This document shows positions 28,608 to 36,496 of a stretch of 64,000 nucleotides of DNA, one piece after another. Origin of the DNA: Treponema sp. (GTDB lineage Bacteria; Spirochaetota; Spirochaetia; Treponematales; Treponemataceae); the NCBI GenBank assembly GCA_016288205.1, contig JAEEYO010000070.1:1-64000 (forward strand), read 5' to 3'. Under the pieces are notes generated by a model, which had not been told where the DNA came from, searched no databases, and saw nothing but the letters and a program-made list of their open reading frames with translations. Position numbers and translations under genes: made by a program. The first letter of the stretch is position 1, and each line of letters starts with the position of its first letter.

Positions 28608-28636
28608 ATTATATCAGATTTCAATTGATTTTTCAA
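28608..28636 (-). promoter_or_regulatory. prfB promoter
   Basis: Minus strand TTGAAA (28631-28636), 17 bp, TATAAT (28608-28613), leading to a ~70 nt leader before the prfB ATG. Confidence 0.6.
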
Positions 28637-28731
28637 CACGGCAGCGATAATTTATGTCCCAATGGGCGCGGCCCCTGGTTGAGGAGGGAAAACTTATAAT
28701 GAGCGTCCCGGAAAAACCGAATCCTCAAAAC

Positions 28732-29085
28732 TCAGCGTTTCGTGGCAGGTCTGGATGCTTGGCGAGGAGCGGCGGCACCGGTTTTTGGCTTAGCAGTGGC
28801 AGTCTTTGCTGGGCTACCGTTGAGCTGGCATCTCTTCCATTTCTTTTCCCTCAGCTCGGTGATTACGAACATGCCGTTCAGCGGGAACTGATAGATTCGG
28901 ACCACATCATAGTAATCCGTGAGCCTGTCGATGTCCTTCTTCAAATCCGAAAGCTCGTTCTCCGTGAATTTCGCATTTTCCCAGCAGGACCTCTGAATCT
29001 TCTTAAAGCCGGTGTTGGTAAGCAGACTAGCCATTGCGTTGGCAGTATCAATGCTTCCCGGGTCTACAATAACAGATACAAACAT
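28732..29085 (-). CDS. Orphan Cas2-like ferredoxin-fold protein
   Basis: 117 residues from the ATG at 29085 (MFVSVIVDPGS); upstream sequence in the track ORF lies within and beyond the promoter and is not coding. The first ~90 residues follow the Cas2 pattern: hydrophobic beta 1 ending in Asp, a helix (AMASLLTNTGFKKIQRS), a second strand, a charged helix (ELSDLKKDIDRL), then VVRIYQFPLNG and a C-terminal strand. The tail is Ala/Pro/Lys-rich (KTATAKPKTG). No cas1, other cas genes or CRISPR repeats occur in the window, so a VapD-like or unrelated RNA-binding role is equally possible. It has its own leaderless-type promoter. Confidence 0.5.
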   Translation of the reverse strand: MFVSVIVDPGSIDTANAMASLLTNTGFKKIQRSCWENAKFTENELSDLKKDIDRLTDYYDVVRIYQFPLNGMFVITELREKKWKRCQLNGSPAKTATAKPKTGAAAPRQASRPATKR

Positions 29086-29091
29086 ACTTAT

Positions 29092-29120
29092 AGAATAGTC
29101 CATAGAATGAATATTGTCAA
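29092..29120 (-). promoter_or_regulatory. Promoter of the Cas2-like gene (leaderless geometry)
   Basis: Minus strand TTGACA (29115-29120), 17 bp, TATTCT (29092-29097), then 6 nt and the ATG at 29085. No Shine-Dalgarno sequence fits between. Confidence 0.65.
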
Positions 29121-29168
29121 TTCCAGATTTTACAACTTGTATGAAACGAAGCCAAGCAAATAAAATTC

Positions 29169-29197
29169 TTGACAAAATCACGCCAATGACGTATTTT
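29169..29197 (+). promoter_or_regulatory. Promoter of the orphan antitoxin-like gene (leaderless geometry)
   Basis: TTGACA (29169-29174), 17 bp, TATTTT (29192-29197), then 6 nt and the ATG at 29204. The predicted start of transcription is at or next to the A of the ATG. Confidence 0.65.
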
Positions 29198-29203
29198 AAA
29201 ATA

Positions 29204-29500
29204 ATGGAAGAAAAGGAATTTGATTTCAATGAACTTATGGAAAGCATGAAGCAGGCTGTAGCAATCTCCAAAGGTGAAATGGAGCCTTCAAGAACATTCG
29301 TCTTTTCACCCATCAATGTTAGAGAAGTAAGAAAAAAAACAAATAAAAATCAAGAGGAATTCGCAAATATGATAGGTGTAAAAGTCGGAACACTTCGTAA
29401 TTGGGAACAAGGAAGAAGAAAACCTGCAGGAGCCGCCCTCACACTTCTTAAAATCGTAGCCGCAAATCCCAAATATGTGGAACAAATTTTGCAAATCTAG
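29204..29500 (+). CDS. NadS/HigA-type HTH antitoxin-like regulator, orphan
   Basis: 98 residues from the ATG at 29204. The layout matches NadS/HigA/MqsA-type antitoxins: an N-terminal helix (FNELMESMKQAVAISKGEM), the PSRTF strand, then an XRE-type helix-turn-helix (VREVRKKTNKNQEEFANMIG, VGTLRNWEQGRRKP) and a short C-terminal tail. Such proteins bind their own operator and neutralise a RelE/HigB-type RNase. No toxin ORF lies within 150 bp on either side, so this is an orphan or a captured regulator. The track start at 29114 would be upstream of the promoter. Confidence 0.8.
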   Translation: MEEKEFDFNELMESMKQAVAISKGEMEPSRTFVFSPINVREVRKKTNKNQEEFANMIGVKVGTLRNWEQGRRKPAGAALTLLKIVAANPKYVEQILQI

Positions 29501-29656
29501 GGAAACACTGCATAATTTGTCTACTTACAGCTCACCCAATCTTCCAGCCAAGCATCCCCTTTCCGCCGCTAGAGAACACCACGCCGATTTTATGCATTGT
29601 CTTTCCGCTAACCACAAATCTCTCCGCAGCGGGCTTCAAAATCCTGAATGCCAAGT

Positions 29657-31477
29657 TTACCAGAAACAGCGTCTGAACTTTGACCACCACAGCGAAGGAA
29701 CTGAAAGCACATTTTCTTTGGTGGACATGAGCGGGGAAAAGAAATCCGGAGTTCTGTGAACCCTCAATCCGTCAAGCTTTCTGTCAACCAAATCCGGGCG
29801 GTATAAAGTGCCGTAAAGAGTACCGAGTCTGTAAACGCAGGTTCCGTCGCTCAGATGGATGAATTTCTCAATTCCTCCGCCATTGCCTTTCACATAGCCC
29901 TCCTGGGTATACACGGCATAATCACCGCAATCATCCGCGTCAAGGACCGCAAGTTGTCGTCCCGATGAAACCTCAAAGCACTCAATCTTGCCGCTCAGAT
30001 AGGAGACAAAAAGATTCCTGCCGTCCCCGCTGAAAAATGCCGAGTCAATCTGTCCGATCGGGAAGCTTCTCAAAATCTTCCGCTGGTTGAAATCAAAGAC
30101 AAAGCATCTCTCCTCGGTAAAGACTGCCATGGTGCGGCTGTCTCCTGAAAAACAAGCGAAGATAACATCACTCAAAAAAAAATACGGCTTAAAATCTTCC
30201 GTAGAATAAATCTGCACGCCGTTTTTTCCATAATCATGCGACAAAAACCATTTTCCGTCCGGGCTGAATTCGGTAAACGGTCTTTCAAAGGAAATGTCCA
30301 CGGCATAGCTTTCTCCGCTCGAAAGATCCTCGATGACATTCGCGTATTCAGTGGCATAAACCAAAAAACGTCCGTCGCAGCTCATGTTAATTCTGTTGCA
30401 ATAGCCGCTGAGCCCCTGCACATAATTTCTCTCCCCGGATTCCATGTCAAGCACAAAAAGCGAACATTCGGAGGGATTAAGACAGGCAAGTTTTTTCCCG
30501 TCAGAACTTGAGGCAAGCAAAAATCCCTCACCCTCGCCCAGAGTAAGCAGGGAAGTGATTTCTAGGCTGTCCAAGTCATATCTCACGAGCGAGCTTGTGT
30601 TCTCCGCCTCATCATATTCCGAAAGATAAATTCCTCCATCGAAAAAAGCGGGGCTGGAAACATTGCGATCCAAAATCTTCCTGTTGAATTCAAGTGGATT
30701 CAAGTCCGATGAAAAAATCTGGGGCATGCTGTTTTCGAAAAAATAGGCGTTGTAAATTGCAATCAGGTCACGGCCGGGAATGTGGGTGGGTTTTATTGCG
30801 ATTGAATAATTTTCTATGGGGGCAATCTCCTTCAAAAACGAGTCGCCTTCGTTAAATTCGTTAATGCGGAAAACCTCAACGCGTGATCCGAAATTCAGCG
30901 CAAGTAATTTTCCGTCCTGAGAAAAAGCAGCGTTCTTCATGTAATAACCCTCCCGGCTGAAGATTACGTGCAGGTCATCAAGATCAATCATGGTGATTTT
31001 ATCCGACCTCGCATAAAGGAGCCGCTTGCCGTCATGGGAGAATTTCACGTAAAGCAAATATTCATTCAATGGTACAGATTTTTCAAGCTCCCCTGTGACT
31101 GTGGAATAAATCGAAATTCCGTCTTTGCGTCCTCCGAAAACAACGGCGACATGAAGACCGTCAGGAGAAATGTCATAGCTGTGAACTCTCTTTCCGAAAG
31201 AAAATTTACTCTCAAATTTTTTTTCTTCACCGGCAGAAACCGAAGGTGCGACACTAGCTTTGGGAAAAACACTTACAAGCAGCCCGGTCTCAACATCCCA
31301 GAGTCTTGAGTCAGACGTGGAGCCGGTCAGAATAAATTTTCCGTCGGGTGAAAACTCTACTGACTCAGAATCTCCGTTGTGCCATTCCTGGGCAAGAACC
31401 ACGGGCTTGGCACGCTCATCCGCCATACATGGAATGAATGCAAATAACATAAGTACAAGAGCGGCAAATCTTTTCAC
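29657..31477 (-). CDS. Exported WD40-repeat protein
   Basis: About 606 residues from the GTG at 31477, which has AAGGAG 8 nt upstream and overlaps the previous stop (GTGA). Signal peptide: RFAALVLMLFAFIPCMA. Many WD40-type blades follow, recognisable from FSPDGKFILTGSTSDSRLWD, ISPDGLHVAVVF, FSHDGKRLLYA, FSQDGKLLALNF, FSPDGKWFLSHD, FSGDSRTMAVF and FSGDGRNLFVSY; probably one or two propellers. Likely a periplasmic scaffold; no enzymatic domain seen. It is the last gene of the run with the glycosyltransferase and LysM gene. Confidence 0.8.
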   Translation of the reverse strand: MKRFAALVLMLFAFIPCMADERAKPVVLAQEWHNGDSESVEFSPDGKFILTGSTSDSRLWDVETGLLVSVFPKASVAPSVSAGEEKKFESKFSFGKRVHSYDISPDGLHVAVVFGGRKDGISIYSTVTGELEKSVPLNEYLLYVKFSHDGKRLLYARSDKITMIDLDDLHVIFSREGYYMKNAAFSQDGKLLALNFGSRVEVFRINEFNEGDSFLKEIAPIENYSIAIKPTHIPGRDLIAIYNAYFFENSMPQIFSSDLNPLEFNRKILDRNVSSPAFFDGGIYLSEYDEAENTSSLVRYDLDSLEITSLLTLGEGEGFLLASSSDGKKLACLNPSECSLFVLDMESGERNYVQGLSGYCNRINMSCDGRFLVYATEYANVIEDLSSGESYAVDISFERPFTEFSPDGKWFLSHDYGKNGVQIYSTEDFKPYFFLSDVIFACFSGDSRTMAVFTEERCFVFDFNQRKILRSFPIGQIDSAFFSGDGRNLFVSYLSGKIECFEVSSGRQLAVLDADDCGDYAVYTQEGYVKGNGGGIEKFIHLSDGTCVYRLGTLYGTLYRPDLVDRKLDGLRVHRTPDFFSPLMSTKENVLSVPSLWWSKFRRCFW

Positions 31478-32481
31478 TTTTCTTTCTCCTTCCCAACCAT
31501 CCGGGCAATCAAATCCGCACCCCATGAATCCACGAGCATACGGGCGGCTTTTTTACGCAGGGAGTCGGGCAAACGCATCTGTTGTCTGAGGTTGCTCGCG
31601 GCGAAACGAATCATCAGGTCGCTGTAACAGGCACTCACGGCTTCCCCACCGGATGCAAGGGGATGATTTTTCATGTCGGCGAACACGGCCGTAAAAACTG
31701 AGGACGACGAGCAGATTTTTTTCCACTCCTCAAGATTTTCAATCGCTTCCGAGCTAAAAGTAAATCCGTTTTCGGTATGGCAGCGGCAGACGGGGATGGA
31801 AATCTCTGTAAAGGAGCGGCACTCCCTGAGGATAAAATAGAGCCACATGTAGTTTTCACCCACGAAACATTCTGCACGGGGCATTTTTCCCAACGCGGAC
31901 AAAAGCGGCTTGCTTCTGAAAAGTTTTCCCTCAAGACAAAGACTGTGTTTTTTTTCAGCAAGATAGGCAGAAATCAGCTCGTCACCGGATTCGAAACTAA
32001 GGCTCTCACGGCAGGATTTTTCTATATAATCGTAGGCTTCGGGGAAAGCTGCGAGGGTCGCCGGATTTTTATCTTCCACGACAATTTTTCCCTGCACAAT
32101 GTCCGGCAGCTTGGATGGCATGGAGCGGATTTTTTCAAACATGATCTGGCAGGAGTCGCTTTCATAAAAAGTGTCGTCGGCATCAAGAAAGGTCACGTAC
32201 TCACCGGCGGATTCTTCCACGGCAAATTTTCTCGCGTCGGAGGGACCGTTATGTCCGTCACCGTCAATGTAAAAAAGCGAGGGTGCGTGATGGAGCGAAT
32301 TGTCGGCATGGAGTTTTTCAACCAGATTTCGGACGCAAGTAATTTCGGAGGGAGCGTCGTTATCATCGTACACAAGAATCTCAACACCCTCAAGCGTCTG
32401 CTCAAGGGCTGATTTTATGGCTCGCTCAAGGATTTTCGGAGGAGTCATGTACGTGGGAATTATTATGGAAAGATTCTTCAT
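31474..32481 (-). CDS. Glycosyltransferase family 2 protein
   Basis: 335 residues. GT-A fold motifs: LSIIIPTYMTPPKILERAIKS at the N-terminus, ILVYDDNDAPSE, and the metal/sugar-nucleotide motif FLDADDTFY (DXD type, ~residue 98). The rest is a helical acceptor domain. It transfers a sugar from a nucleotide donor to an unknown acceptor, probably a glycan or lipid in the envelope. It starts 11 nt after the LysM gene with no clear ribosome site, so it may rely on coupling. Confidence 0.88.
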   Translation of the reverse strand: MKNLSIIIPTYMTPPKILERAIKSALEQTLEGVEILVYDDNDAPSEITCVRNLVEKLHADNSLHHAPSLFYIDGDGHNGPSDARKFAVEESAGEYVTFLDADDTFYESDSCQIMFEKIRSMPSKLPDIVQGKIVVEDKNPATLAAFPEAYDYIEKSCRESLSFESGDELISAYLAEKKHSLCLEGKLFRSKPLLSALGKMPRAECFVGENYMWLYFILRECRSFTEISIPVCRCHTENGFTFSSEAIENLEEWKKICSSSSVFTAVFADMKNHPLASGGEAVSACYSDLMIRFAASNLRQQMRLPDSLRKKAARMLVDSWGADLIARMVGKEKEK

Positions 32482-32492
32482 CGCTTGCCGGA

Positions 32493-33410
32493 CTAACCGC
32501 GCGGTGCGGATGCAGGGTCAATCGGGACGGTCTTTTCGTATACAATCAGCGAAATCTGGCTCGTTCCCTTGATGCTGTCGGTTCCAGCGGTTCCAACTGA
32601 GTCGCCGAACACAACGTAATCGCCCTTCTTCACCTTGATGCTGCCGAGTCCTGCGTAAACGTACATCGTGCCGGATTTTGACACAACCAAAACGACCTGT
32701 CCGTAGCCCCGGTAATTTCCAGTGAACATGACGGTTCCTTCCTGAATGACAGTCACAGCCTCGTTTTTTTGAGCCGAAAGCTGCACGCCTCCGACCTTGC
32801 CCGCCATGTACGTCACCTCAGGATTTTTTACCGGCCATTGCAATGAGGAATCACCTTTTTTCGTGCTGTAGAAACGCGGATCGTTTGAGTTGAGCGACGG
32901 AAGGGACGCAAGTTCCTTTTCAGATTCCGTGAGTGGGATTTTGATTTCCTGTCCCACATGAAGAGTGTCCTGATCAAGTCCGTTGTAATTTTTTATCTGG
33001 CTTACCGAAAGTCCGTGATTCAGTGCAAGTCTGTAGAGTGTGTCGCCCGACTTAACCGAATAGACCTCGTATTTTTTTTCTGTGAATGTGGCGGAAACCT
33101 GCTGCGTTGAAAAATCATCCTGAGGGCTGCTTTCCGTGTAGTAAAGTTCAGGAATCACAAGCTTCTGTCCTACTTTTATATAGGAAGATTTGTCCATGCC
33201 GTTCGCATTGCAAAGCATATCGACACTTACGCCGAAACGCCTTCCGAGCGAATACAGGGTATCTCCCTTTTCCACTACATAGGAGCTTCCGCCGTTCTGA
33301 GAGGCAGCGGACTGAGGGGCTGAATATAGGAGGGGTGCCATCAATCCACCGAATAAAACGGCCGCTACGAGTACTTTAGAAAATCTGTTTGCGAAAATGG
33401 ACTTTTTCAT
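32493..33410 (-). CDS. LysM-domain protein with degenerate M23 (LytM) domain
   Basis: About 305 residues from the ATG at 33410 (MKKSIFANRFSKVL); the upstream track extension is not needed. Signal peptide, then two LysM repeats (YVVEKGDTLYSLGRRFGVS, ~43-88; YSVKSGDTLYRLALNHGLS, ~115-160) that bind peptidoglycan. The C-terminal ~90 residues have the LytM fold (VIQEGTVMFTGNYRGYGQVV, GTMYVYAGL), but the zinc ligands are missing: the usual H...D segment reads VQLSAQKNEA and the HxH segment reads YVYAG. It is therefore more likely an EnvC/NlpD-like activator of cell-wall hydrolases than a peptidase. Confidence 0.85.
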   Translation of the reverse strand: MKKSIFANRFSKVLVAAVLFGGLMAPLLYSAPQSAASQNGGSSYVVEKGDTLYSLGRRFGVSVDMLCNANGMDKSSYIKVGQKLVIPELYYTESSPQDDFSTQQVSATFTEKKYEVYSVKSGDTLYRLALNHGLSVSQIKNYNGLDQDTLHVGQEIKIPLTESEKELASLPSLNSNDPRFYSTKKGDSSLQWPVKNPEVTYMAGKVGGVQLSAQKNEAVTVIQEGTVMFTGNYRGYGQVVLVVSKSGTMYVYAGLGSIKVKKGDYVVFGDSVGTAGTDSIKGTSQISLIVYEKTVPIDPASAPRG

Positions 33411-33475
33411 ACTCTCTGAATATCGGTAAAAATCGCCGCTTTGATAATATTTTAGGACGCGGAAAAATAAAAAAA

Positions 33476-33505
33476 ACTCCAAAAAGTCCACGAACCTCTT
33501 GGAGT
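33476..33505 (-). terminator. Terminator after the InlB/SUMF1 gene
   Basis: Minus strand stem ACTCCAA / TTGGAGT with a 16 nt loop, followed by a T-rich tract (TTTTTTTATTTTT). It lies between the stop at 33526 and the LysM gene. Confidence 0.75.
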
Positions 33506-33525
33506 TTTAAATTAATCATAAATCA

Positions 33526-34743
33526 TCAGTTACAGGAGCACACCACACGGAGACCGCCGTATGCGCTGCGATAAGCCCTTACTCGTGCTCTACCACGGTA
33601 GCTTATGGCACAATCGTTACTTGAAGCACTTCCACCCCAGCATCCACCGCGTCTGACACATTTGACCCCGGATTCAACGCCGAGAGCTCCGGTTGAATTG
33701 GTTATTTCACCTTCCCAGTCATAGCAGATCTCAGCGACGTTTCCGCTCATGTCATACAGGCCAAGCACATTCGGCTGTTTTTGTTTTACTTCATGCGTCT
33801 TTCCCGCACCACACCAGCCAACATCAGCTATATTATTGCTTCCGCTGTATGTCGTCTGCTCCTCATGGAATCCAAGGTCCCCGCCGCGTGCCATGTACTC
33901 CCATTCCGCTTCTGTCGGGAGCCGGTAGCCGTTTGCGCTCGTGTCATAATGGATTCCAGTATCCGGGTCGTCCAGGACAGCTGAATTTCCTGTTTTAGAG
34001 GCATCATCCTCATCTTTACAAAGCCCGCTATAGTAAAACTTACCTTCATTATTCACAGCTACTTTGGAGCCTTCCACCTCTGCCCACCTGGCCACATCGT
34101 ACACATTTTCTCCGTCTATAACCATGTAATACGCCGGGTCAAGTCCTTCCGCCACGCTTCTGAGGTTGCAGTAGATTATGGATTCATACCAGTTAATGAA
34201 ATATGCAGGATAATTGTCTCCCATACCCTTTCCATCGGTAGGCTTTTTGTCTCCACCTTTTTCAGCACCGTAGTAGGTCATGTACTGGGCCCACTCAGCC
34301 TGAGTAACCTCATGGTCGCACATGATAATGGAGCCTATGGTAATGTTACGTCCCTCAACGAAAAGAGGAGAATCTGTAACAAGCTCTTCAATTGTGGTTT
34401 CCTCGCTCCTTACGCCGCCTGTAAACATCAACCATCTTGCGTAAAGGATTGTTTCCGAGGTGATTGGTGTATTGAAATTAAATTTCGCCGTGCAATCTGG
34501 ATCCGCATACCAACCGAAGAACTGATACTCTTCCTTGGTGGGATTCGCCGGGACCGTCGCCTTCGTTCCGCTTGCGACACTCTGATCCTCAATGTCGCTT
34601 CCCCCGTTGGTATTAAACGACACCGTATAATAAACCGTGGGAGAAAAATCTTCCGAGGATGAGTAATAAGAAACACGACATCCCATGAAGAATGCCATGA
34701 CGCAAAATCCAAAAGCTGCAAGACCCCAAAATTTCTTGCCCAT
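33526..34743 (-). CDS. Lipoprotein with InlB B-repeat and SUMF1-type domain
   Basis: 405 residues; AGGAGG lies 5-6 nt before the ATG. The signal ends at a lipobox (MAFFMGCRVS). Residues ~37-108 form one Listeria-Bacteroides (InlB B) repeat: YYTVSFNTNGGSDI ... YQFFGWYADPDC ... YARW. The rest is a formylglycine-generating-enzyme-sulfatase (SUMF1) fold: IIMCDHEVTQAEW, YPAYFINWYESIIYCN, NGYRLPTEAEWEYMARGG, GLYDMSGNVAEICYDW, RRGGCWGG. In this family the fold often serves as a C-type-lectin-like binding or modification domain; true sulfatase activation is not implied. The promoter is at 34851-34878. Confidence 0.88.
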   Translation of the reverse strand: MGKKFWGLAAFGFCVMAFFMGCRVSYYSSSEDFSPTVYYTVSFNTNGGSDIEDQSVASGTKATVPANPTKEEYQFFGWYADPDCTAKFNFNTPITSETILYARWLMFTGGVRSEETTIEELVTDSPLFVEGRNITIGSIIMCDHEVTQAEWAQYMTYYGAEKGGDKKPTDGKGMGDNYPAYFINWYESIIYCNLRSVAEGLDPAYYMVIDGENVYDVARWAEVEGSKVAVNNEGKFYYSGLCKDEDDASKTGNSAVLDDPDTGIHYDTSANGYRLPTEAEWEYMARGGDLGFHEEQTTYSGSNNIADVGWCGAGKTHEVKQKQPNVLGLYDMSGNVAEICYDWEGEITNSTGALGVESGVKCVRRGGCWGGSASSNDCAISYRGRARVRAYRSAYGGLRVVCSCN

Positions 34744-34850
34744 ACGATCCTCCTGTTTTCATCAAACAAAAGCCCCACTTTCCGATTGCCCCAGCAACCA
34801 ATCCCCACTCTTTAGTTATCCCAAAAATTGAATTTTTTTAAGTTCCCTTT

Positions 34851-34878
34851 ATTATATCTAACAAACAAACTTTGTCAA
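34851..34878 (-). promoter_or_regulatory. Promoter of the InlB/SUMF1 lipoprotein gene
   Basis: Minus strand TTGACA (34873-34878), 16 bp, TATAAT (34851-34856); both hexamers match consensus exactly. Confidence 0.75.
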
Positions 34879-34901
34879 GGTTTCAATCCCGGACAAATAA
34901 A

Positions 34902-34943
34902 AACACCGCCGAATCATGAAAAAAAACAATTTCCGACGGTGTT
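34902..34943 (-). terminator. Distal terminator of the UgpC-type ATPase gene
   Basis: Minus strand AACACCG ... CGGTGTT followed by TTTATTTG; the loop itself contains eight T. It is the second of two hairpins after the stop at 35037. Confidence 0.6.
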
Positions 34944-34960
34944 TAAATAAAAAATTGGCC

Positions 34961-35002
34961 AATTAGGCAATCGAACCGACATGAAGCCGTCCGTGCCTAA
35001 TT
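34961..35002 (-). terminator. Nine-bp perfect inverted repeat, probable terminator
   Basis: Minus strand AATTAGGCA, a 24 nt loop, TGCCTAATT, then GGCCAATTTTTT. It lies ~35 bp after the stop of the UgpC-type gene. The loop contains GGTTCGAT, reminiscent of a tRNA T-loop, but no cloverleaf forms. Confidence 0.55.
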
Positions 35003-35036
35003 GATTCTATTGGCTGCCTCTAAAGCTTTCCGGAGC

Positions 35037-36284
35037 TTATTTTCCGGCTTTTGCAGCTTCTTTGGCCAGCTTTTTAGCTTCTTTAGGGTCAATAGAGGTG
35101 TCAAATGTCACCTTGTCATAACCCACGGCACCTGTAATTGCATTTACCAGCCAAGGTGCGTCAATCTTCTCGCAGATGTTCAGCTCGGCATCAAGATCCT
35201 CTGAGTTCTTTACGAAGAACTTGCAGCGTGACATATCCGGCTTGAAGTTTACAGTCTCACCCAGCTTGAATGACTCCTTTGTTGAAGCCTGAACACGGGC
35301 GATAATCTGCTGATTCTTTGTTGCCAGGAAGAGGTGGGTTTCAGCTCCCAACGGCTCTTTGTTGACAACCTTCATCTGCATGTTGTTCTCAGCGGCCTCA
35401 CTTGCCTGATATGAGAGATCCTCAGGACGTACACCGAAGTATATTTCCTTTCCCACATAAGCTTTAAGTGCTTCCTGCTGCTCTGCTGTCGGGACGAGAG
35501 AGAATGTGCCTTCATCGACAACAATCTTGTCTCCTTCCTTCTTAACAGTTACTGTCATGAAGTTCATTGGCGGTGAACCGATGAATCCAGCGACGAATTT
35601 GTTGATCGGATGGTTGTACAGATAGAGTGGTTCTCCAATCTGCTGTACGTGTCCGTCTTTCATAACGACAATCTTTGTACCCATTGTCATAGCTTCGATC
35701 TGGTCGTGGGTAACATAAATCATCGTGGCCTGAAGTCTCTGGTGCAACGCGGCGATTTCACCACGCATAGTCACACGGAGCTTTGCGTCAAGGTTTGAAA
35801 GAGGTTCGTCAAAAAGGAAGACTTTCGGTTCGCGAACGATTGCACGTCCAACAGCAACACGCTGTCTCTGTCCACCAGAAAGAGCCTTCGGTTTGCGATC
35901 CAAATACTGTGTCAAACCAAGGATGTTTGCAGCCTCATCGACACGACGCTTGATTTCGCTCTTGTCCATCTTGCGGATTTTAAGACCGAAAGCCATGTTG
36001 TCGTACACTGTCATGTGAGGATACAGAGCATAGTTCTGGAATACCATTGCGATGTTTCTGTCCTTCGGCGGGACATCATTCATCAGTTCTCCGTCGATGT
36101 ACAGCTCACCTTCGGAAATGTCTTCCAGACCAGCAACCATGCGGAGAGTCGTGGACTTACCGCATCCAGAAGGACCTACGAATACGCAGAATTCCTTGTC
36201 TTCAATAGTGATATTGGCGTTCTGAACGGCGCGAACTCCACCGTCATAAATCTTACCAATACCCTTCAGTTCTACCTTTGCCAA
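35037..36284 (-). CDS. Sugar ABC transporter ATPase, MalK/UgpC/MsmK type
   Basis: 415 residues. Walker [10 protein letters not shown] (~39), Q-loop [13 protein letters not shown], signature [14 protein letters not shown], Walker [17 protein letters not shown], and H-loop [10 protein letters not shown], followed by the C-terminal TOBE/MalK regulatory fold (GVRPEDL). It energises uptake of oligosaccharides or glycerol phosphate and is often shared by several permeases; none is adjacent here, which fits a multitask MsmK-like subunit. The C-terminus has an extra ~45-residue Lys/Ala-rich tail. The start is TTG with GGGAGG 6 nt upstream, and the promoter is a perfect consensus. Confidence 0.93.
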   Translation of the reverse strand: MAKVELKGIGKIYDGGVRAVQNANITIEDKEFCVFVGPSGCGKSTTLRMVAGLEDISEGELYIDGELMNDVPPKDRNIAMVFQNYALYPHMTVYDNMAFGLKIRKMDKSEIKRRVDEAANILGLTQYLDRKPKALSGGQRQRVAVGRAIVREPKVFLFDEPLSNLDAKLRVTMRGEIAALHQRLQATMIYVTHDQIEAMTMGTKIVVMKDGHVQQIGEPLYLYNHPINKFVAGFIGSPPMNFMTVTVKKEGDKIVVDEGTFSLVPTAEQQEALKAYVGKEIYFGVRPEDLSYQASEAAENNMQMKVVNKEPLGAETHLFLATKNQQIIARVQASTKESFKLGETVNFKPDMSRCKFFVKNSEDLDAELNICEKIDAPWLVNAITGAVGYDKVTFDTSIDPKEAKKLAKEAAKAGK

Positions 36285-36317
36285 AGTTGGCCTCCCAAGG
36301 GGTTATATTATGCTTTA

Positions 36318-36346
36318 ATTATACAGGCACTTTTCCCGCTTGTCAA
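36318..36346 (-). promoter_or_regulatory. Perfect sigma-70 promoter of the UgpC-type gene
   Basis: Minus strand TTGACA (36341-36346), exactly 17 bp, TATAAT (36318-36323). Suggests strong constitutive expression. Confidence 0.8.
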
Positions 36347-36496
36347 ATGAAATTTTGAGAAATTCACGGAATTTTTTGAAATTCTTTCATATTGTGAATG
36401 AAGCCCCTTTTTTTTCCGATATTTAAAATAATCTCTAAAAACCAGTTTTCCATGGCTTTTTAGGGGGTCCTTAACTTGAATTCAAAGGAGGTCGGT

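Noticed and set aside
29086-29203. Toxin gene partner upstream of the antitoxin-like gene
   Set aside because: The region is occupied by two back-to-back promoters; no ORF of more than 30 codons with a ribosome site.
28732-29500. CRISPR array near the Cas2-like gene
   Set aside because: No regularly spaced direct repeats are visible here or elsewhere in the window; the only tandem repeats are the 7-bp heptads and the 63-bp coding units.
34961-35002. tRNA-like element (GGTTCGAT)
   Set aside because: The flanking bases form one long hairpin; no acceptor, D or anticodon arms can be drawn.
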